Source of the DNA: Ciona savignyi
Lineage: Eukaryota > Chordata > Ascidiacea > Phlebobranchia > Cionidae
DNA length: 64,000 nt
Direction: 5' to 3'
Assembly (NCBI GenBank): GCA_000149265.1
Contig: CH003207.1
Span: 693,307-757,306 of the forward strand
This document shows positions 32,047-42,742 of the stretch, in pieces; within the stretch, counting starts at the first letter, position 1, and each line of letters begins with the position of its first letter. The notes below the pieces were generated by a model that was not told where the DNA came from, did no database searches, and saw nothing but the letters and a program-made list of their open reading frames with translations. The position numbers and the translations under genes are program-made.

Positions 32047-35000
32047 TTAGGTCCAAGACAAGCAAATATCAAAATGCGCTTCTTGTAAAACCAATTTCAA
32101 TAATTGTTGTATCGTTGCATTGACCTCTGTGTGGATATCGGAGGTGGTATGCGGTAATAAAGGCAGTACTTCGGCGTTTGGTTGAGCAGTTAAAATGTCA
32201 TAATTGTGAACACCATTTTTAACCACTATGATAACCATAACATGACTTGATATCATGCAAACTCTGGTTGTACTACCATCTTTGGATGTTACCAACAATG
32301 TCTGTTTTGAGTATTTTTTCACAATTCTTTTCTGCAAATTCGCGCCTCTTTTGACAGGTTTAATCTTGCAAAGTTTGGCCATAACATCGGGGTCATATTT
32401 CGATACTTCGTTGACCTGCATCATTTTTAGAAATTCATCTAATTCCATTGAACTGATTTGGTCATGGGTTTTATCAACAGATGCAGAAATCAATTTTTGC
32501 CATAAAGTTTGGCGGTAGCATTCTTTACTCACAAATAATCCAATCTTCTCAAGGCCACATTTAGTTCGTAGTTTTTCACACTCTGAAAAATGTTTCTCCG
32601 CTGATAAGTCCGCGGTTTTAGTGTATTGGTTTGACTGAATTTTGGTGGCTTTTGTAAAAATTGCAGCGTCTGTGGTTTCAGAGAAACGTCTTGCACCCGG
32701 TTGTAACGGTCGGTGCTGTGGCTCAGGTGTCTGGGGTTTAGGCTTTTCACTCAGTAGGATGAAGTATTGAAGTCTTATAGCATCATTTGAAGCTGCGATT
32801 GTAGGTGAAATAATGACACAAGTATTTCTACCATCATGGGCAGAAGAAGCACAGCTCTCGGTATGAGCATCCTCCAACGGTAGCATTGTAAATAATACTT
32901 TAATATCTTCATTGCCTTTGTTAATAGGATACAAGTTGAAGCAAAAATGGCCAATTGTTCTGACCAAAAATTCATAAAACATCCCGACGCAAGAAGGGTG
33001 GCAATGGATTTCTGCATAATCCAGCATCATATAGGAATCCAGATCACTTAAAAGTGGCTGGAAATAGCAAATCATACTGTGTAGAACACCAACTATATCA
33101 CAGTACTTGTATTTCTGCATTGGATCTCGGAGTATATGTCTGATACAATGTATATGGAAGGTTAGAGCGAAGATATGTCCGTCGATATTTTCCTTAAATT
33201 TCTCGCATTCGTTGATGAATGAATCAACACTCAGTTTTCGCTGTTTTAAAGTTTCTTGCTCGGGCAATTGAGAAATATCCAGAGCGTAAAGCTTCACAAT
33301 GAAGTTGTGTTCACCAAGTGCCAAACTAGCAATCAACACTCCACAAGGAATGGCTCTGTACATGAAATATGTGTTTTTTAATTCATCGAACGATATACTC
33401 AACTTGGCAGCGAATTTTGTTTGATTCCCAACTGGTTCAGCAACATTTAGAGCAGCAAATCCGCTCCATTGCTTTGAAAACTCGCTGACAAAATTATCCC
33501 AAGTATCTCTGAATGCCTTTTCCATGTCCAAGTTTTCAGTTTTGTCCAGATTCGTTTTGTTTACCGAATCGCCAGATTTTCGTCTATAAGAACCGAGGAA
33601 AGATTGTTTCATTGTAAGCATTGATTGAGACTTTGCCAACTTCTCACTTTTGTCAGGAGATTTGTGCGTTAGAACGCTATCATACTGATTCCGTACTGCT
33701 TGGGTGCATAGCATTGGTGAGTATACTTGGCGGATGACACGACTGAATTGTAGAACTACATTTAAAGTTGAAATGCAGATGGTCTGCAGACTTAAAGGCG
33801 ATCTGCATATCGAACTGTACATGTTGACAAGAAGCAATCTCTTCTCTTCGTTAGTCTTGACTTTCTTTTTAATCATAGCCAGAGCTTGCTGCCCATATAA
33901 CTTAACTTTATCTTTCTCCGTATGTTCAGATAACATCAAGGCATCAACAGGTTGATTGTTCAGGTAAATATTGTCGAAATATCTTTCTACATAGGCGGAG
34001 CGATATTTTTTCTCGCCGCTGGCAATAGGAAAGTGTTTATAATGTGTGAGCATTTCAACTGAATATCCGTCTTTTGGTTTAGCATTATTTCCACCATGAA
34101 ACAGTCCTAGTTTCTGTAGTGTCACATTCTCCATAAGTTGGAACCTTGCATTATGGAATTCAGAACATTTTCCGAGCTGCTTGGATAAAAACTCAGCCTT
34201 TTCATTTGTCAAGTTGTAACACCACATTTCTAGCTTGTTATTTGACAAGGTTTGAAGCACGAAATGCTGCCGTGGTATGTAAGATGATGCAGTGATCAAT
34301 TCATGTTGCGGGCACGGACTCTTGTCAGGTTTCACAGAGGAATCATGAGGCGAATACTTTTGAACCGACTTTGAGATCACGCCAGCAGTATCTGCACTCA
34401 AACCGGCACTTTTATTCCACAAATCCAAATTCCTTGTTATGATAACGCATTGATAGGTTTGCCCTGGAAGCACACGGTGTTTGGCGGCTTCGTTTTCATC
34501 GGGAATACGAAGAAATGATTTTGAGCCTTGAGACTTTAAGTAGAGCATAACTGAGGAGTCAGATACAACACTTCTAACTATCTTGGCAATGTTAAGAATC
34601 TCATTGCAACATAGATGGCACTTGAAATCTAATGGTTTGTAGTAGACTGAAGGAATTGACAAGCTCTTAATGTGATTTAGCCAGCAAAGAAGGAACTTAC
34701 TATAAACAGGAGATAATGTCTCTGCATCAATGGATTGAGGGTTTCTTGGAATTTCCTGAACACTTGGGTTGGATTTACCAATGTTTTGCGTCTCTGTTGC
34801 AGGGTCTGCGGAAAAAGTCAACGTTCTCATAGCTTCTGTTTTCTTTGCAATAGGTTGTGAACTTAGTGGGGCAGTAAGCAGTTTCTCAATAAGAAAATCA
34901 ACCAATCCATTCCTGATTGCCATCTTAATCTTTGTCTGCAAGCCCTCACAATTTATAGAGCCACGGATCCATAAATAAAAGTTAAGAATCGGAGCTTGAA

Positions 35001-38000
35001 CACTTTCAGAAACTTCTGCCACACTCTCTACATTTATAGCACGATCTAATGCTGAAGCACTGTCAACTTCATCCAATGTAATACCTGCGCCGGTTGATGT
35101 GTTTAAAATGTCAAAGAAAACACAAGCAATGCCATCCCATTTTCGTACTTTCTCAGTGTAAGCATTGAAAAGGTATATACTGCTTGGCACTGTTGGTTCT
35201 GAACTTGTAACACAGAATGGTAAAAAGTGGCCTTGGGGTAAAATAGGTTCTGTGTATCTTGGAATTGTCAGAAACTGCTGTAAGTTTTGATGGATATAAT
35301 ACAACAAAGTTGACACGTCTTTGCCTGTTGTGAAACCTTGGGGAATCGTAAACCGCAAGGTCTTATCTGGAGATACAGGACATAGGATTCCATCATCATT
35401 CGTTACTCTCGGCTGAATGAGTTTCACATCAGCAGGTGTCAGTTTAAACATGGGGTTCCTGCTTAGCATTAACGTTATTTTGTCGACCACTGCTTCGTCT
35501 AATCTTTTCACAACCGTTTGTTTTAGTTTTTCAAGCGCATTTGTCTGCTCTGAATCAGGCCGATGAACGCCAAACCAGCAAAGACACAACTTTGGTTCTG
35601 AGTCTTGAGATAAGTTCTTTTTAGAGTCATGTTTGCGTATGATTGAAGGAAGTTCACATTCAGAAGAAGAAGGGAGTAAAGATGATCTTCTTCCCGAAGG
35701 AGTTTCGTTTCTTCTGCCTTCCTCCTGGATCCTGCAGTAATACACAGTCTCATCTGCAAGTTGGAAGACATACATGTTCTTCTGGTTCACGATGCTGAAA
35801 TTCTTAAAAGCACTGCGAGCAGTAGACAGGGCGTGTGAAGAGCTACTGGAAGAAGGTTCTGCGATCCTATGATGGAGGATTATAGTTTGTTGGTAAACGC
35901 ATGCGCACTCAAAGTGGCCAGGAGGAACACTCATGCTTGCCGCTAAGTAATCGCCGGCATCAGTTGTACTGTCTCCTAAAACTGATTCGTCTGCAATAGA
36001 GCTATGGTTGTAGGATGGATTCTTCCATATATCTTCAACTGGATTTTCAATTAGCAGGGAACGGCTTATGTGAGTGTCATGTAGTTCTTTTAACAACAAG
36101 ATCTGATTAATAGCTCTGCATGCTGATCTTGCATTTTCCACGATAGCAACGAACATCCGAGCGTGTTCTGCTTTTACGGTGGTCAAGACTTTCGTGCTGT
36201 TTCGTCTGTGGAAGAACACATTTGCGCAGTCATCTTTGATTTGAATTATCAGCCAGAAGTTGGGCAACTGTGTGTAAGCTTCCTGCAGTGTGTGATAACT
36301 GTCGTCGTCATTTTCAGACTCACTGACTTCTCCATCATAGCCGGAGCCCAACCAACTAGTTTGGCTGAAATGACGAGGGGAGGAATCTGAAATGGGGCTG
36401 ATGGTTACATCAGGTGGGTAGTTGGAGTCACTTCTATGCTTATCTGACGGGAAATAAAAGCGCGGTTGTTTTGTATGTAAGCCCAATGGTGTAACTGGCA
36501 TTGAAGACGTGGCTCCATTTCCAGATCTTAATGGAGAGAAAGAGGTTTCTTTTGTTGCACCTGTGCTTAATGATATGTTAAGCAACTGATGACCGCTTGA
36601 AGGTTGACTATTTCCTCTTAGTGAATGATCTGAAGCAGCTGCCCTAAGCAATGGAGAAGGTCGTGTTTTGGCCGTCGGTTTCGGCAAGTTTTCGTTCCCT
36701 CGTAGCATTGAAACTGAAGATGATCTTCTGGACGATAAACTGGAACAAGTGACATCAGTTGTGGATGAAGACTTCCAAGCGTTTGCAGGATTAATTAACT
36801 TCATTGCTGGATAAACATCTGCTTCTATTGCCATCAATGAGAGGCTGGAAGACGCATTTTGCATAGGTGGTGCGGGTTGGAAGTATAAGTTATTCGAGAA
36901 GGCTGGATTTTCATGAAATGATGGTTCTTGCTTTGGTGAATCAGTTCTGATTTCAATGCTTGAATAAGGAATCTCCTGTTTATTGAATGCTGTGGAATCA
37001 TTGATAACTTGGCAGCAAGAAGATGTGAAATTTGGTAATTGTGGCAGCCTTTGTAGATAATAGAAATCACTTTCTTTCCTTAATTTGTAATTCCTTAATT
37101 TTTTTCTCTCAAATTCCACAGCAAACAATGATTTGCTTTTTTCAGCACCAAAAATGAAGTTTAACGGCTCAGAAGTAACTCGACAGTTGTTGGATTTCGA
37201 TTTCTCAATATGTTGTACAACCCTGTCAATTGTGGTTTTGTTCATAGGTTCACAAGTCCTTAGCGAGGAGATTATTTCATCTTCTAGAAGCCAATTAATG
37301 GTTTCCTTGGTCCCCTCTACACAGTGCAAACGATCTGGAGGGACAGGGGAAGTACCACTTAATTCCTCTGACACATCTTTTGGCAGAAAAATCCAAATTA
37401 AATCCAAGGTCACTTTCAATTCACTTAGATTTATTTCTTCACAAGGGTTTTCAAAACTGTTGATGATCTCTTGCAGTTGGACAGGTAGATGATGGACTGG
37501 GGCAAAGCCATGATTGCCGGTTGACTTGTCTTTCACTGAGCATGTCATGTACAGGAATAACGGTGATTCATTCTCAGATTCAGACGAATCTGTATCCCCA
37601 TCATAAGAAGAAGCTGGGATCATCATTTCGGCCATTTGTTCATTGATTTTATAAACAGGCGGGGAGTTTGCGGTATTTGCTTGGACATAGTCATTACTGC
37701 TATCGAAATGAACTGTGTCAAAGTCACTGTCAATATGTCCTGAAGGTGTGGGTTCTTCTGTGCTTAAAAATGGAGTGACACTGGATCGTTTTGCATAATA
37801 CAAATCAGGCACACCTGACACTGAAGCACAATATTGGCTGAGCAGTGTCTGGAATTGCTTTTCAACTTGATCATTGGTGCCAGAAATATGCCTGGAATGC
37901 GCAGTTTGCAACAATGAGATCGGAAACGCAGGCAAATTGTCCCAACCAAATGGAACCGGCGAAGCTGATTTAGCTGCCATCTTTTTTACGATCACAGTCG

Positions 38001-41000
38001 GTAAATGGCGGTCGATTTTCCGCCCTTTGTATTTACGGGATTGGTTTGATTTTTGGTCTGATTCATCATCAGTACTGGTGCTTCCTTTTGCCATATTTGG
38101 TTCATTCTCTGATGCCCTGGTTCTTCTTGATTGTCTTTGGACAGAATGAAACGCACTCCTTCGCTCAGATGAAGTTATGTTCTTATTAATAGCAGCAGGA
38201 TCCGGCCGTGGCATTTCGCTTACTGGATCAGGATCCCCTCCAAGATTGTCCGGTTTTGGGTTCAACATAATTCCTTTGTTTTTCTCTGATAAATGAACGA
38301 CTGTTTCTTCCAAATCAGATCGGAGTTCAGTTTGGGTGAGTTCCTTTGGCTGTTTATCTGCAGGATCCATACAGAGGTCTTCAATGTCACAGCTGGCTGG
38401 GTTTAAACTGTCAGGGACACTTTTTAAGTTCGCCTGAGTGTTTTTGAACTCAACTACTTGTGGGCAATTGAGCAAGACAAAGTCTGTTATGTCAATTTCA
38501 TCCACATATTCAGTGCATATCAAGTCAGTTGCAATGTTTAAATCATCCATGCTTATTGCCACGTTATCTGGGTCTTTAACTGCTGAAAACAGCCCAACAA
38601 CAAATGAATTGGAGTACAGATCCAAGATGTTATTGCATATTGCATTTAGATAATCGTTTTCAGAAGAGTTAAGAGAAAAGACATCATCGTTTGTATCTGG
38701 AGAAAGTGGAAAAGACTTAATAACATCGAAGTCCTTGCTTGGAGACAAGCTATAAGTGAGCCCCATATCACCAGGTGTATCTGTTGGCTTGAACCTATGG
38801 TCTTGCACTGAATCCGGCCATTTTAAATCCTGTGGAAGATGCACACCTTGAAGAGAGGTTGTTACCAACATTTGCATTGAGCAGTTATAGACATAAACCG
38901 GTAGAGTTTGATTCTTTAGCAAAGGTTGGTTCGTGATGTCTGTATCATCTTGTTGCATAGATGAGAGTCGCTTTACCGATATCCTTCTAGCTGCCCTGAA
39001 CAAGGACCCAGCTTCTGAATAGTTCACTTGTGTGGTGCTTGGAGAAGGTTCTGGAATGCTTATATCAGTCGTTGATCCATCCATTAATGTGTTAGCACTA
39101 GAGCTTGTACTACAGTTCTCTTGTTCTTCCTTTGAACGGGCGAACAGTTGAAGAAAAGCTTCATAGGAAGCTGGAAGAAGAATTACAAACACTTGGCCAT
39201 TCTCGCCCTTCTTTAAATAACATCTCCACTGGACAGATGGGTCTTCTATGGTCGATACTTTGTCAGTCTCTGGATTTCTTCTCATCATATGATCATTGAT
39301 ATCGACTTGGTCCTCTGTTGTCAGAGAAATTTCGCAATCACAGAGAGTTTCAAGCCTCGAGTGAAAGTTGGAGAAAAACGCATTGTTAGGTCCATTTTTT
39401 TGACATTTATCTTGCCCAAGTGTCATGAATAACATCTTTACTCTTGAGCTTTTTTCCATAAGTGCAACAGTGTTAAAAAGGCATGGGAAGTAGGCAATTT
39501 CGTTGTCAATATGCTCAACTGGGATTCTATAAGTCATCCCGGTTTCTTTGGCTTTATTTTTATCGGGTTCTAGATTTAACGGCCAGTTCGCAAGACAAGA
39601 GGCCTGTGGAAGTGTTGATGATATTTCTGGGTTGGTGCACATCAATTGGAAATGCTCTAATGTTACTATGTTACTGATGCACATTGTGTCATTCTGTATA
39701 ATGGCTTTGGCCACTTCCTTGTAGGTTAGATTCTCGTAATACGGCAAAGCATCACGGCTTGGAAAAATGGACTCCTGATGGAAACTGCTTGAACTTGCAG
39801 TGCTAGCAGAATGGGTGCGACCACCAGAACTAGCAAACGACTTGTTCGAGCTTTGACGGATGAAACCATCTTGTGGTTCGACCCAAATTTCGACAGCAAG
39901 AATGATCTCTTTAGTGTTGTTTGTCTCTTCTAGTTCGTCCTCAGAGTCTTCCCCACTTAGAGAGGTTTCAGAAGATCTCACCACAGCAGGAAAGAGGACG
40001 TACTGCACCAAGCAGAAGTTGTTCACATCAACTGAACGAGTCCGTTCACAAGACGAACTGATCATTGGAAATTCGCGAGTTAAATTCACGATGCCGGATG
40101 TGGAATGGGCGATGTGATACCCTTCCGCCAACCTTAGCTTAACCAGCAACTTTGATAAGCTCTCAGCTACATCCATAAGCAGAGGTGTAGCAACTGTGTT
40201 GGTAAGAGACCAAACGTATCTCTTATGTCGTAAATACCACTGAACATCCCGCATACGAATTGCATGCTCGTGTGGGCGTTGTTGGGAGTCGAAAACAGGT
40301 GTCATTTTCAAGTAATCTCGAGGTAGATGCTGGTGTCTCACCAAGATCTGGTCCACGGGTTTGTGCATGAGGACTGAACAGTTTTCAGCTGACGAGAAAT
40401 GACTCCTTTGGGTCTTGGAGCCAGGTGACCGAGAGGTTGGATGGCGAGACCTTTTCGTGCTTGAACTGCTTGGAGTTCCTAAGTTTGAGACTTGTTCCTG
40501 TAAATCTGTAACGAGTTTCTTTCGAATCTGTCCTGAAACACCAAATTGGAATGCAAGCTTTAGAACTAGAGCTGGTGATTTGCTTGATAACCGAACCAGG
40601 AAAAATGACGCTGGTGTTTCAATGTTATCTTCCTCGTAAACAAATCGGACGTAAGTGTGATTTTCCATCAAAACAAATGAGCACCACTTCCTTAGCATCA
40701 TAGTCAACTGAGTGAATGCAACACAACTTTGAACAGAGTTATACTGCCCTGCAGATGCAAATTTGGGAAGGGGGGAATCGTGTTTCAGTATCAGCTCAAT
40801 ACGATGAATGTGTAACCACTTTTGCCAGATACTCACGTCTAAGGAAAGTATAGGTTTCCAATATGATGTGAATACTGAAGGAACATGTTCGGCTTGTGTG
40901 GACAGAACAAATTCTGGAGAATTAGAAGGAAGGTAAAACAAGCTTTGACCTTGCTTAAGTACGTCTGATATTGTATATCTCACTGGGTCGTGTGAAAATG

Positions 41001-42507
41001 ACTGTAGATGGTATAACATATGGTCAGCTTGAAGCAAATCTTGTAAGTATCTTGAAAATCTGCGCAGAAGATGTCGACGAGGTAAGGACCAATTGTTTGG
41101 TTGGTTTCTTTTACTCGCATCATGCAGAAACTGGTATGTGCTCGTTACAAATACTTCTACCTTTGTTGGATTCCTTGATAACGGCCATGTTGAAGACGCT
41201 TTATACTCGACAAGCGTCGGGTTTTTCCAGAGGTATTTCAAATGGACCTCGATGCTGTTCTTGTTTGTTTGAATGCTTTGGACCTCGTATCCTTCACGTA
41301 TGCGGGAGCTTACAACAGTTGATAACGGGACGCGCAAAGTGCGCTGATCCTGTTTGCAAGTGATCAAATTTTCATCAGGAGTCGGTCCACAGATAATGCT
41401 CCGGAGTTCAATAGATGAACACTGGTTTCGAAACTTTTCAACCGGCAATGCAATGAAATCCAGATCCTCCTCACAAATTTGAAATCTCCATCGCAGTAAC
41501 GACTTTTGATAGAAATTCATGTCTGAATTAAGAGTCACTGGTAGTGTAAAGGTGTTGATGTATTGGCCTTTAGTTGACTTGGCTACAAACTGCATCAGTT
41601 CACAATTAGAAATGCAGCCGAAATCGCAGAGCGAATACGCCGATGGGTTGAGGTGTATAAACGAACATGTAGTCGTTGAATTCTGGCACTGACTCAACAA
41701 GCGCTCGAGTGCAGAAGCATCTGGCTCTCCAAGCACTCCGTCTGTTAGAATTACAACCCCAGAACTTGTGTTGGATGGCAATAGTCTTAGAGCGAGTAAC
41801 CCAGTGCGAAGTAAACCGATCAGAATGTCATCTCGTTTTTGTAGTGCAGATTTCAGTCGACCCGGCTCATCCATTCGGACAGTGCTGTATATTTTACTCT
41901 CAACGATGTCGATTATGTTGCTGATCGACGCTTCCGTCAATACGCAGCCTTGGATTAAAACCTTCTGTTTCACACGCTCCATACCTTGGGAAAAATGGCT
42001 GTCACTATGCGTGCCATGCCACTGCGCAAACACTGTGACATAAATGTCCGGCTGAATGAGAGGTCCATTATAGCTGCCAGGGACAGTGTACTGTTGGGTT
42101 AAAGAAAACAGGCATTCTTCTAGATTATCCAAAATTGCTTCTATGACAACACAATGCTGAAATGTATCCACACGGAGTAGTGAAGCAGATAAGTCTAAAC
42201 CGAACACGAAACGACACCCGCTAGATATAAATGTGAGTTTTGTGTTGGTGGAAATAAGATATGACGCATCCGCATTTTTAAAGTCATGATCTTTATCAAC
42301 TGGAATTATAGACAAGACTTCAACGCCAGAGTCTGTGGCAGGATCGTTTTCATCCGGACCCAGAGCAAAGTTGGTGGCTTTGATGGTAGAGTGCAGATGC
42401 TTGAAGAACCAGTTTAATCGAATGTTACGCGACACCCGGTAATCTCGGTCAAGTAGAATGTAGACTTCCTCAGCTTCTATAACCTCATTAGTGGATGGGG
42501 ATGCCAT
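32047..42507 (-). CDS. SZT2: SZT2, KICSTOR complex scaffold subunit (single exon)
   Basis: A single open frame of 3,486 residues, close to the ~3,400 residues of vertebrate SZT2. The N-terminus is diagnostic (VYILLDRDYRVSRNIRLNWF), with the LRTGLLALRLLPSNTSSG and VVILTDGV region at 234-258, and later CSFIHLN and LREGYEV-type segments in family order. By family knowledge SZT2 holds together KICSTOR (with KPTN, ITFG2 and C12orf66) at the lysosome and links it to GATOR1, so that mTORC1 is shut down when amino acids are scarce. Long Ser-rich low-complexity insertions (around residues 1,450-2,050) are likely disordered. The start ATG at 42505-42507 lies 12 nt after the acceptor CCACAG, itself just downstream of a CA/TA microsatellite. 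The vertebrate gene has many exons, and no intron is needed here. C-terminal end: ICLSWT. Confidence 0.96.
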   Translation of the reverse strand: MASPSTNEVIEAEEVYILLDRDYRVSRNIRLNWFFKHLHSTIKATNFALGPDENDPATDSGVEVLSIIPVDKDHDFKNADASYLISTNTKLTFISSGCRFVFGLDLSASLLRVDTFQHCVVIEAILDNLEECLFSLTQQYTVPGSYNGPLIQPDIYVTVFAQWHGTHSDSHFSQGMERVKQKVLIQGCVLTEASISNIIDIVESKIYSTVRMDEPGRLKSALQKRDDILIGLLRTGLLALRLLPSNTSSGVVILTDGVLGEPDASALERLLSQCQNSTTTCSFIHLNPSAYSLCDFGCISNCELMQFVAKSTKGQYINTFTLPVTLNSDMNFYQKSLLRWRFQICEEDLDFIALPVEKFRNQCSSIELRSIICGPTPDENLITCKQDQRTLRVPLSTVVSSRIREGYEVQSIQTNKNSIEVHLKYLWKNPTLVEYKASSTWPLSRNPTKVEVFVTSTYQFLHDASKRNQPNNWSLPRRHLLRRFSRYLQDLLQADHMLYHLQSFSHDPVRYTISDVLKQGQSLFYLPSNSPEFVLSTQAEHVPSVFTSYWKPILSLDVSIWQKWLHIHRIELILKHDSPLPKFASAGQYNSVQSCVAFTQLTMMLRKWCSFVLMENHTYVRFVYEEDNIETPASFFLVRLSSKSPALVLKLAFQFGVSGQIRKKLVTDLQEQVSNLGTPSSSSTKRSRHPTSRSPGSKTQRSHFSSAENCSVLMHKPVDQILVRHQHLPRDYLKMTPVFDSQQRPHEHAIRMRDVQWYLRHKRYVWSLTNTVATPLLMDVAESLSKLLVKLRLAEGYHIAHSTSGIVNLTREFPMISSSCERTRSVDVNNFCLVQYVLFPAVVRSSETSLSGEDSEDELEETNNTKEIILAVEIWVEPQDGFIRQSSNKSFASSGGRTHSASTASSSSFHQESIFPSRDALPYYENLTYKEVAKAIIQNDTMCISNIVTLEHFQLMCTNPEISSTLPQASCLANWPLNLEPDKNKAKETGMTYRIPVEHIDNEIAYFPCLFNTVALMEKSSRVKMLFMTLGQDKCQKNGPNNAFFSNFHSRLETLCDCEISLTTEDQVDINDHMMRRNPETDKVSTIEDPSVQWRCYLKKGENGQVFVILLPASYEAFLQLFARSKEEQENCSTSSSANTLMDGSTTDISIPEPSPSTTQVNYSEAGSLFRAARRISVKRLSSMQQDDTDITNQPLLKNQTLPVYVYNCSMQMLVTTSLQGVHLPQDLKWPDSVQDHRFKPTDTPGDMGLTYSLSPSKDFDVIKSFPLSPDTNDDVFSLNSSENDYLNAICNNILDLYSNSFVVGLFSAVKDPDNVAISMDDLNIATDLICTEYVDEIDITDFVLLNCPQVVEFKNTQANLKSVPDSLNPASCDIEDLCMDPADKQPKELTQTELRSDLEETVVHLSEKNKGIMLNPKPDNLGGDPDPVSEMPRPDPAAINKNITSSERRSAFHSVQRQSRRTRASENEPNMAKGSTSTDDESDQKSNQSRKYKGRKIDRHLPTVIVKKMAAKSASPVPFGWDNLPAFPISLLQTAHSRHISGTNDQVEKQFQTLLSQYCASVSGVPDLYYAKRSSVTPFLSTEEPTPSGHIDSDFDTVHFDSSNDYVQANTANSPPVYKINEQMAEMMIPASSYDGDTDSSESENESPLFLYMTCSVKDKSTGNHGFAPVHHLPVQLQEIINSFENPCEEINLSELKVTLDLIWIFLPKDVSEELSGTSPVPPDRLHCVEGTKETINWLLEDEIISSLRTCEPMNKTTIDRVVQHIEKSKSNNCRVTSEPLNFIFGAEKSKSLFAVEFERKKLRNYKLRKESDFYYLQRLPQLPNFTSSCCQVINDSTAFNKQEIPYSSIEIRTDSPKQEPSFHENPAFSNNLYFQPAPPMQNASSSLSLMAIEADVYPAMKLINPANAWKSSSTTDVTCSSLSSRRSSSVSMLRGNENLPKPTAKTRPSPLLRAAASDHSLRGNSQPSSGHQLLNISLSTGATKETSFSPLRSGNGATSSMPVTPLGLHTKQPRFYFPSDKHRSDSNYPPDVTISPISDSSPRHFSQTSWLGSGYDGEVSESENDDDSYHTLQEAYTQLPNFWLIIQIKDDCANVFFHRRNSTKVLTTVKAEHARMFVAIVENARSACRAINQILLLKELHDTHISRSLLIENPVEDIWKNPSYNHSSIADESVLGDSTTDAGDYLAASMSVPPGHFECACVYQQTIILHHRIAEPSSSSSSHALSTARSAFKNFSIVNQKNMYVFQLADETVYYCRIQEEGRRNETPSGRRSSLLPSSSECELPSIIRKHDSKKNLSQDSEPKLCLCWFGVHRPDSEQTNALEKLKQTVVKRLDEAVVDKITLMLSRNPMFKLTPADVKLIQPRVTNDDGILCPVSPDKTLRFTIPQGFTTGKDVSTLLYYIHQNLQQFLTIPRYTEPILPQGHFLPFCVTSSEPTVPSSIYLFNAYTEKVRKWDGIACVFFDILNTSTGAGITLDEVDSASALDRAINVESVAEVSESVQAPILNFYLWIRGSINCEGLQTKIKMAIRNGLVDFLIEKLLTAPLSSQPIAKKTEAMRTLTFSADPATETQNIGKSNPSVQEIPRNPQSIDAETLSPVYSKFLLCWLNHIKSLSIPSVYYKPLDFKCHLCCNEILNIAKIVRSVVSDSSVMLYLKSQGSKSFLRIPDENEAAKHRVLPGQTYQCVIITRNLDLWNKSAGLSADTAGVISKSVQKYSPHDSSVKPDKSPCPQHELITASSYIPRQHFVLQTLSNNKLEMWCYNLTNEKAEFLSKQLGKCSEFHNARFQLMENVTLQKLGLFHGGNNAKPKDGYSVEMLTHYKHFPIASGEKKYRSAYVERYFDNIYLNNQPVDALMLSEHTEKDKVKLYGQQALAMIKKKVKTNEEKRLLLVNMYSSICRSPLSLQTICISTLNVVLQFSRVIRQVYSPMLCTQAVRNQYDSVLTHKSPDKSEKLAKSQSMLTMKQSFLGSYRRKSGDSVNKTNLDKTENLDMEKAFRDTWDNFVSEFSKQWSGFAALNVAEPVGNQTKFAAKLSISFDELKNTYFMYRAIPCGVLIASLALGEHNFIVKLYALDISQLPEQETLKQRKLSVDSFINECEKFKENIDGHIFALTFHIHCIRHILRDPMQKYKYCDIVGVLHSMICYFQPLLSDLDSYMMLDYAEIHCHPSCVGMFYEFLVRTIGHFCFNLYPINKGNEDIKVLFTMLPLEDAHTESCASSAHDGRNTCVIISPTIAASNDAIRLQYFILLSEKPKPQTPEPQHRPLQPGARRFSETTDAAIFTKATKIQSNQYTKTADLSAEKHFSECEKLRTKCGLEKIGLFVSKECYRQTLWQKLISASVDKTHDQISSMELDEFLKMMQVNEVSKYDPDVMAKLCKIKPVKRGANLQKRIVKKYSKQTLLVTSKDGSTTRVCMISSHVMVIIVVKNGVHNYDILTAQPNAEVLPLLPHTTSDIHTEVNATIQQLLKLVLQEAHFDICLSWT

Positions 42508-42540
42508 GTTTTGCTAAATCTGTGGTAATATAGAGTTAGA

Positions 42541-42742
42541 TAAACACACACACATATATATTTACATATATATATACACACACACACATAGCTATATATA
42601 TATATATATAAACACACACACACAGCTATATATATATATATATAAACACACACACACTGACACATATATATAGATATATATACACACACACACAGACATA
42701 TATATATATATATAGATATATAAACACACACAAATATATACA
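42541..42742. repeat. Compound (CA)n/(TA)n microsatellite
   Basis: Alternating blocks of ACAC and TATA in about five higher-order units of 40-55 bp. It lies immediately upstream of the SZT2 acceptor, so inside its 5' intron or promoter. The 113-codon minus frame across it is an artefact of the repeat. Confidence 0.95.

Noticed and set aside
32047-42507. SZT2 as a recent processed pseudogene
   Set aside because: The frame is intact over 3,486 codons with its own poly(A) signal and 5' acceptor, and no poly(A) tract or target duplication is seen.
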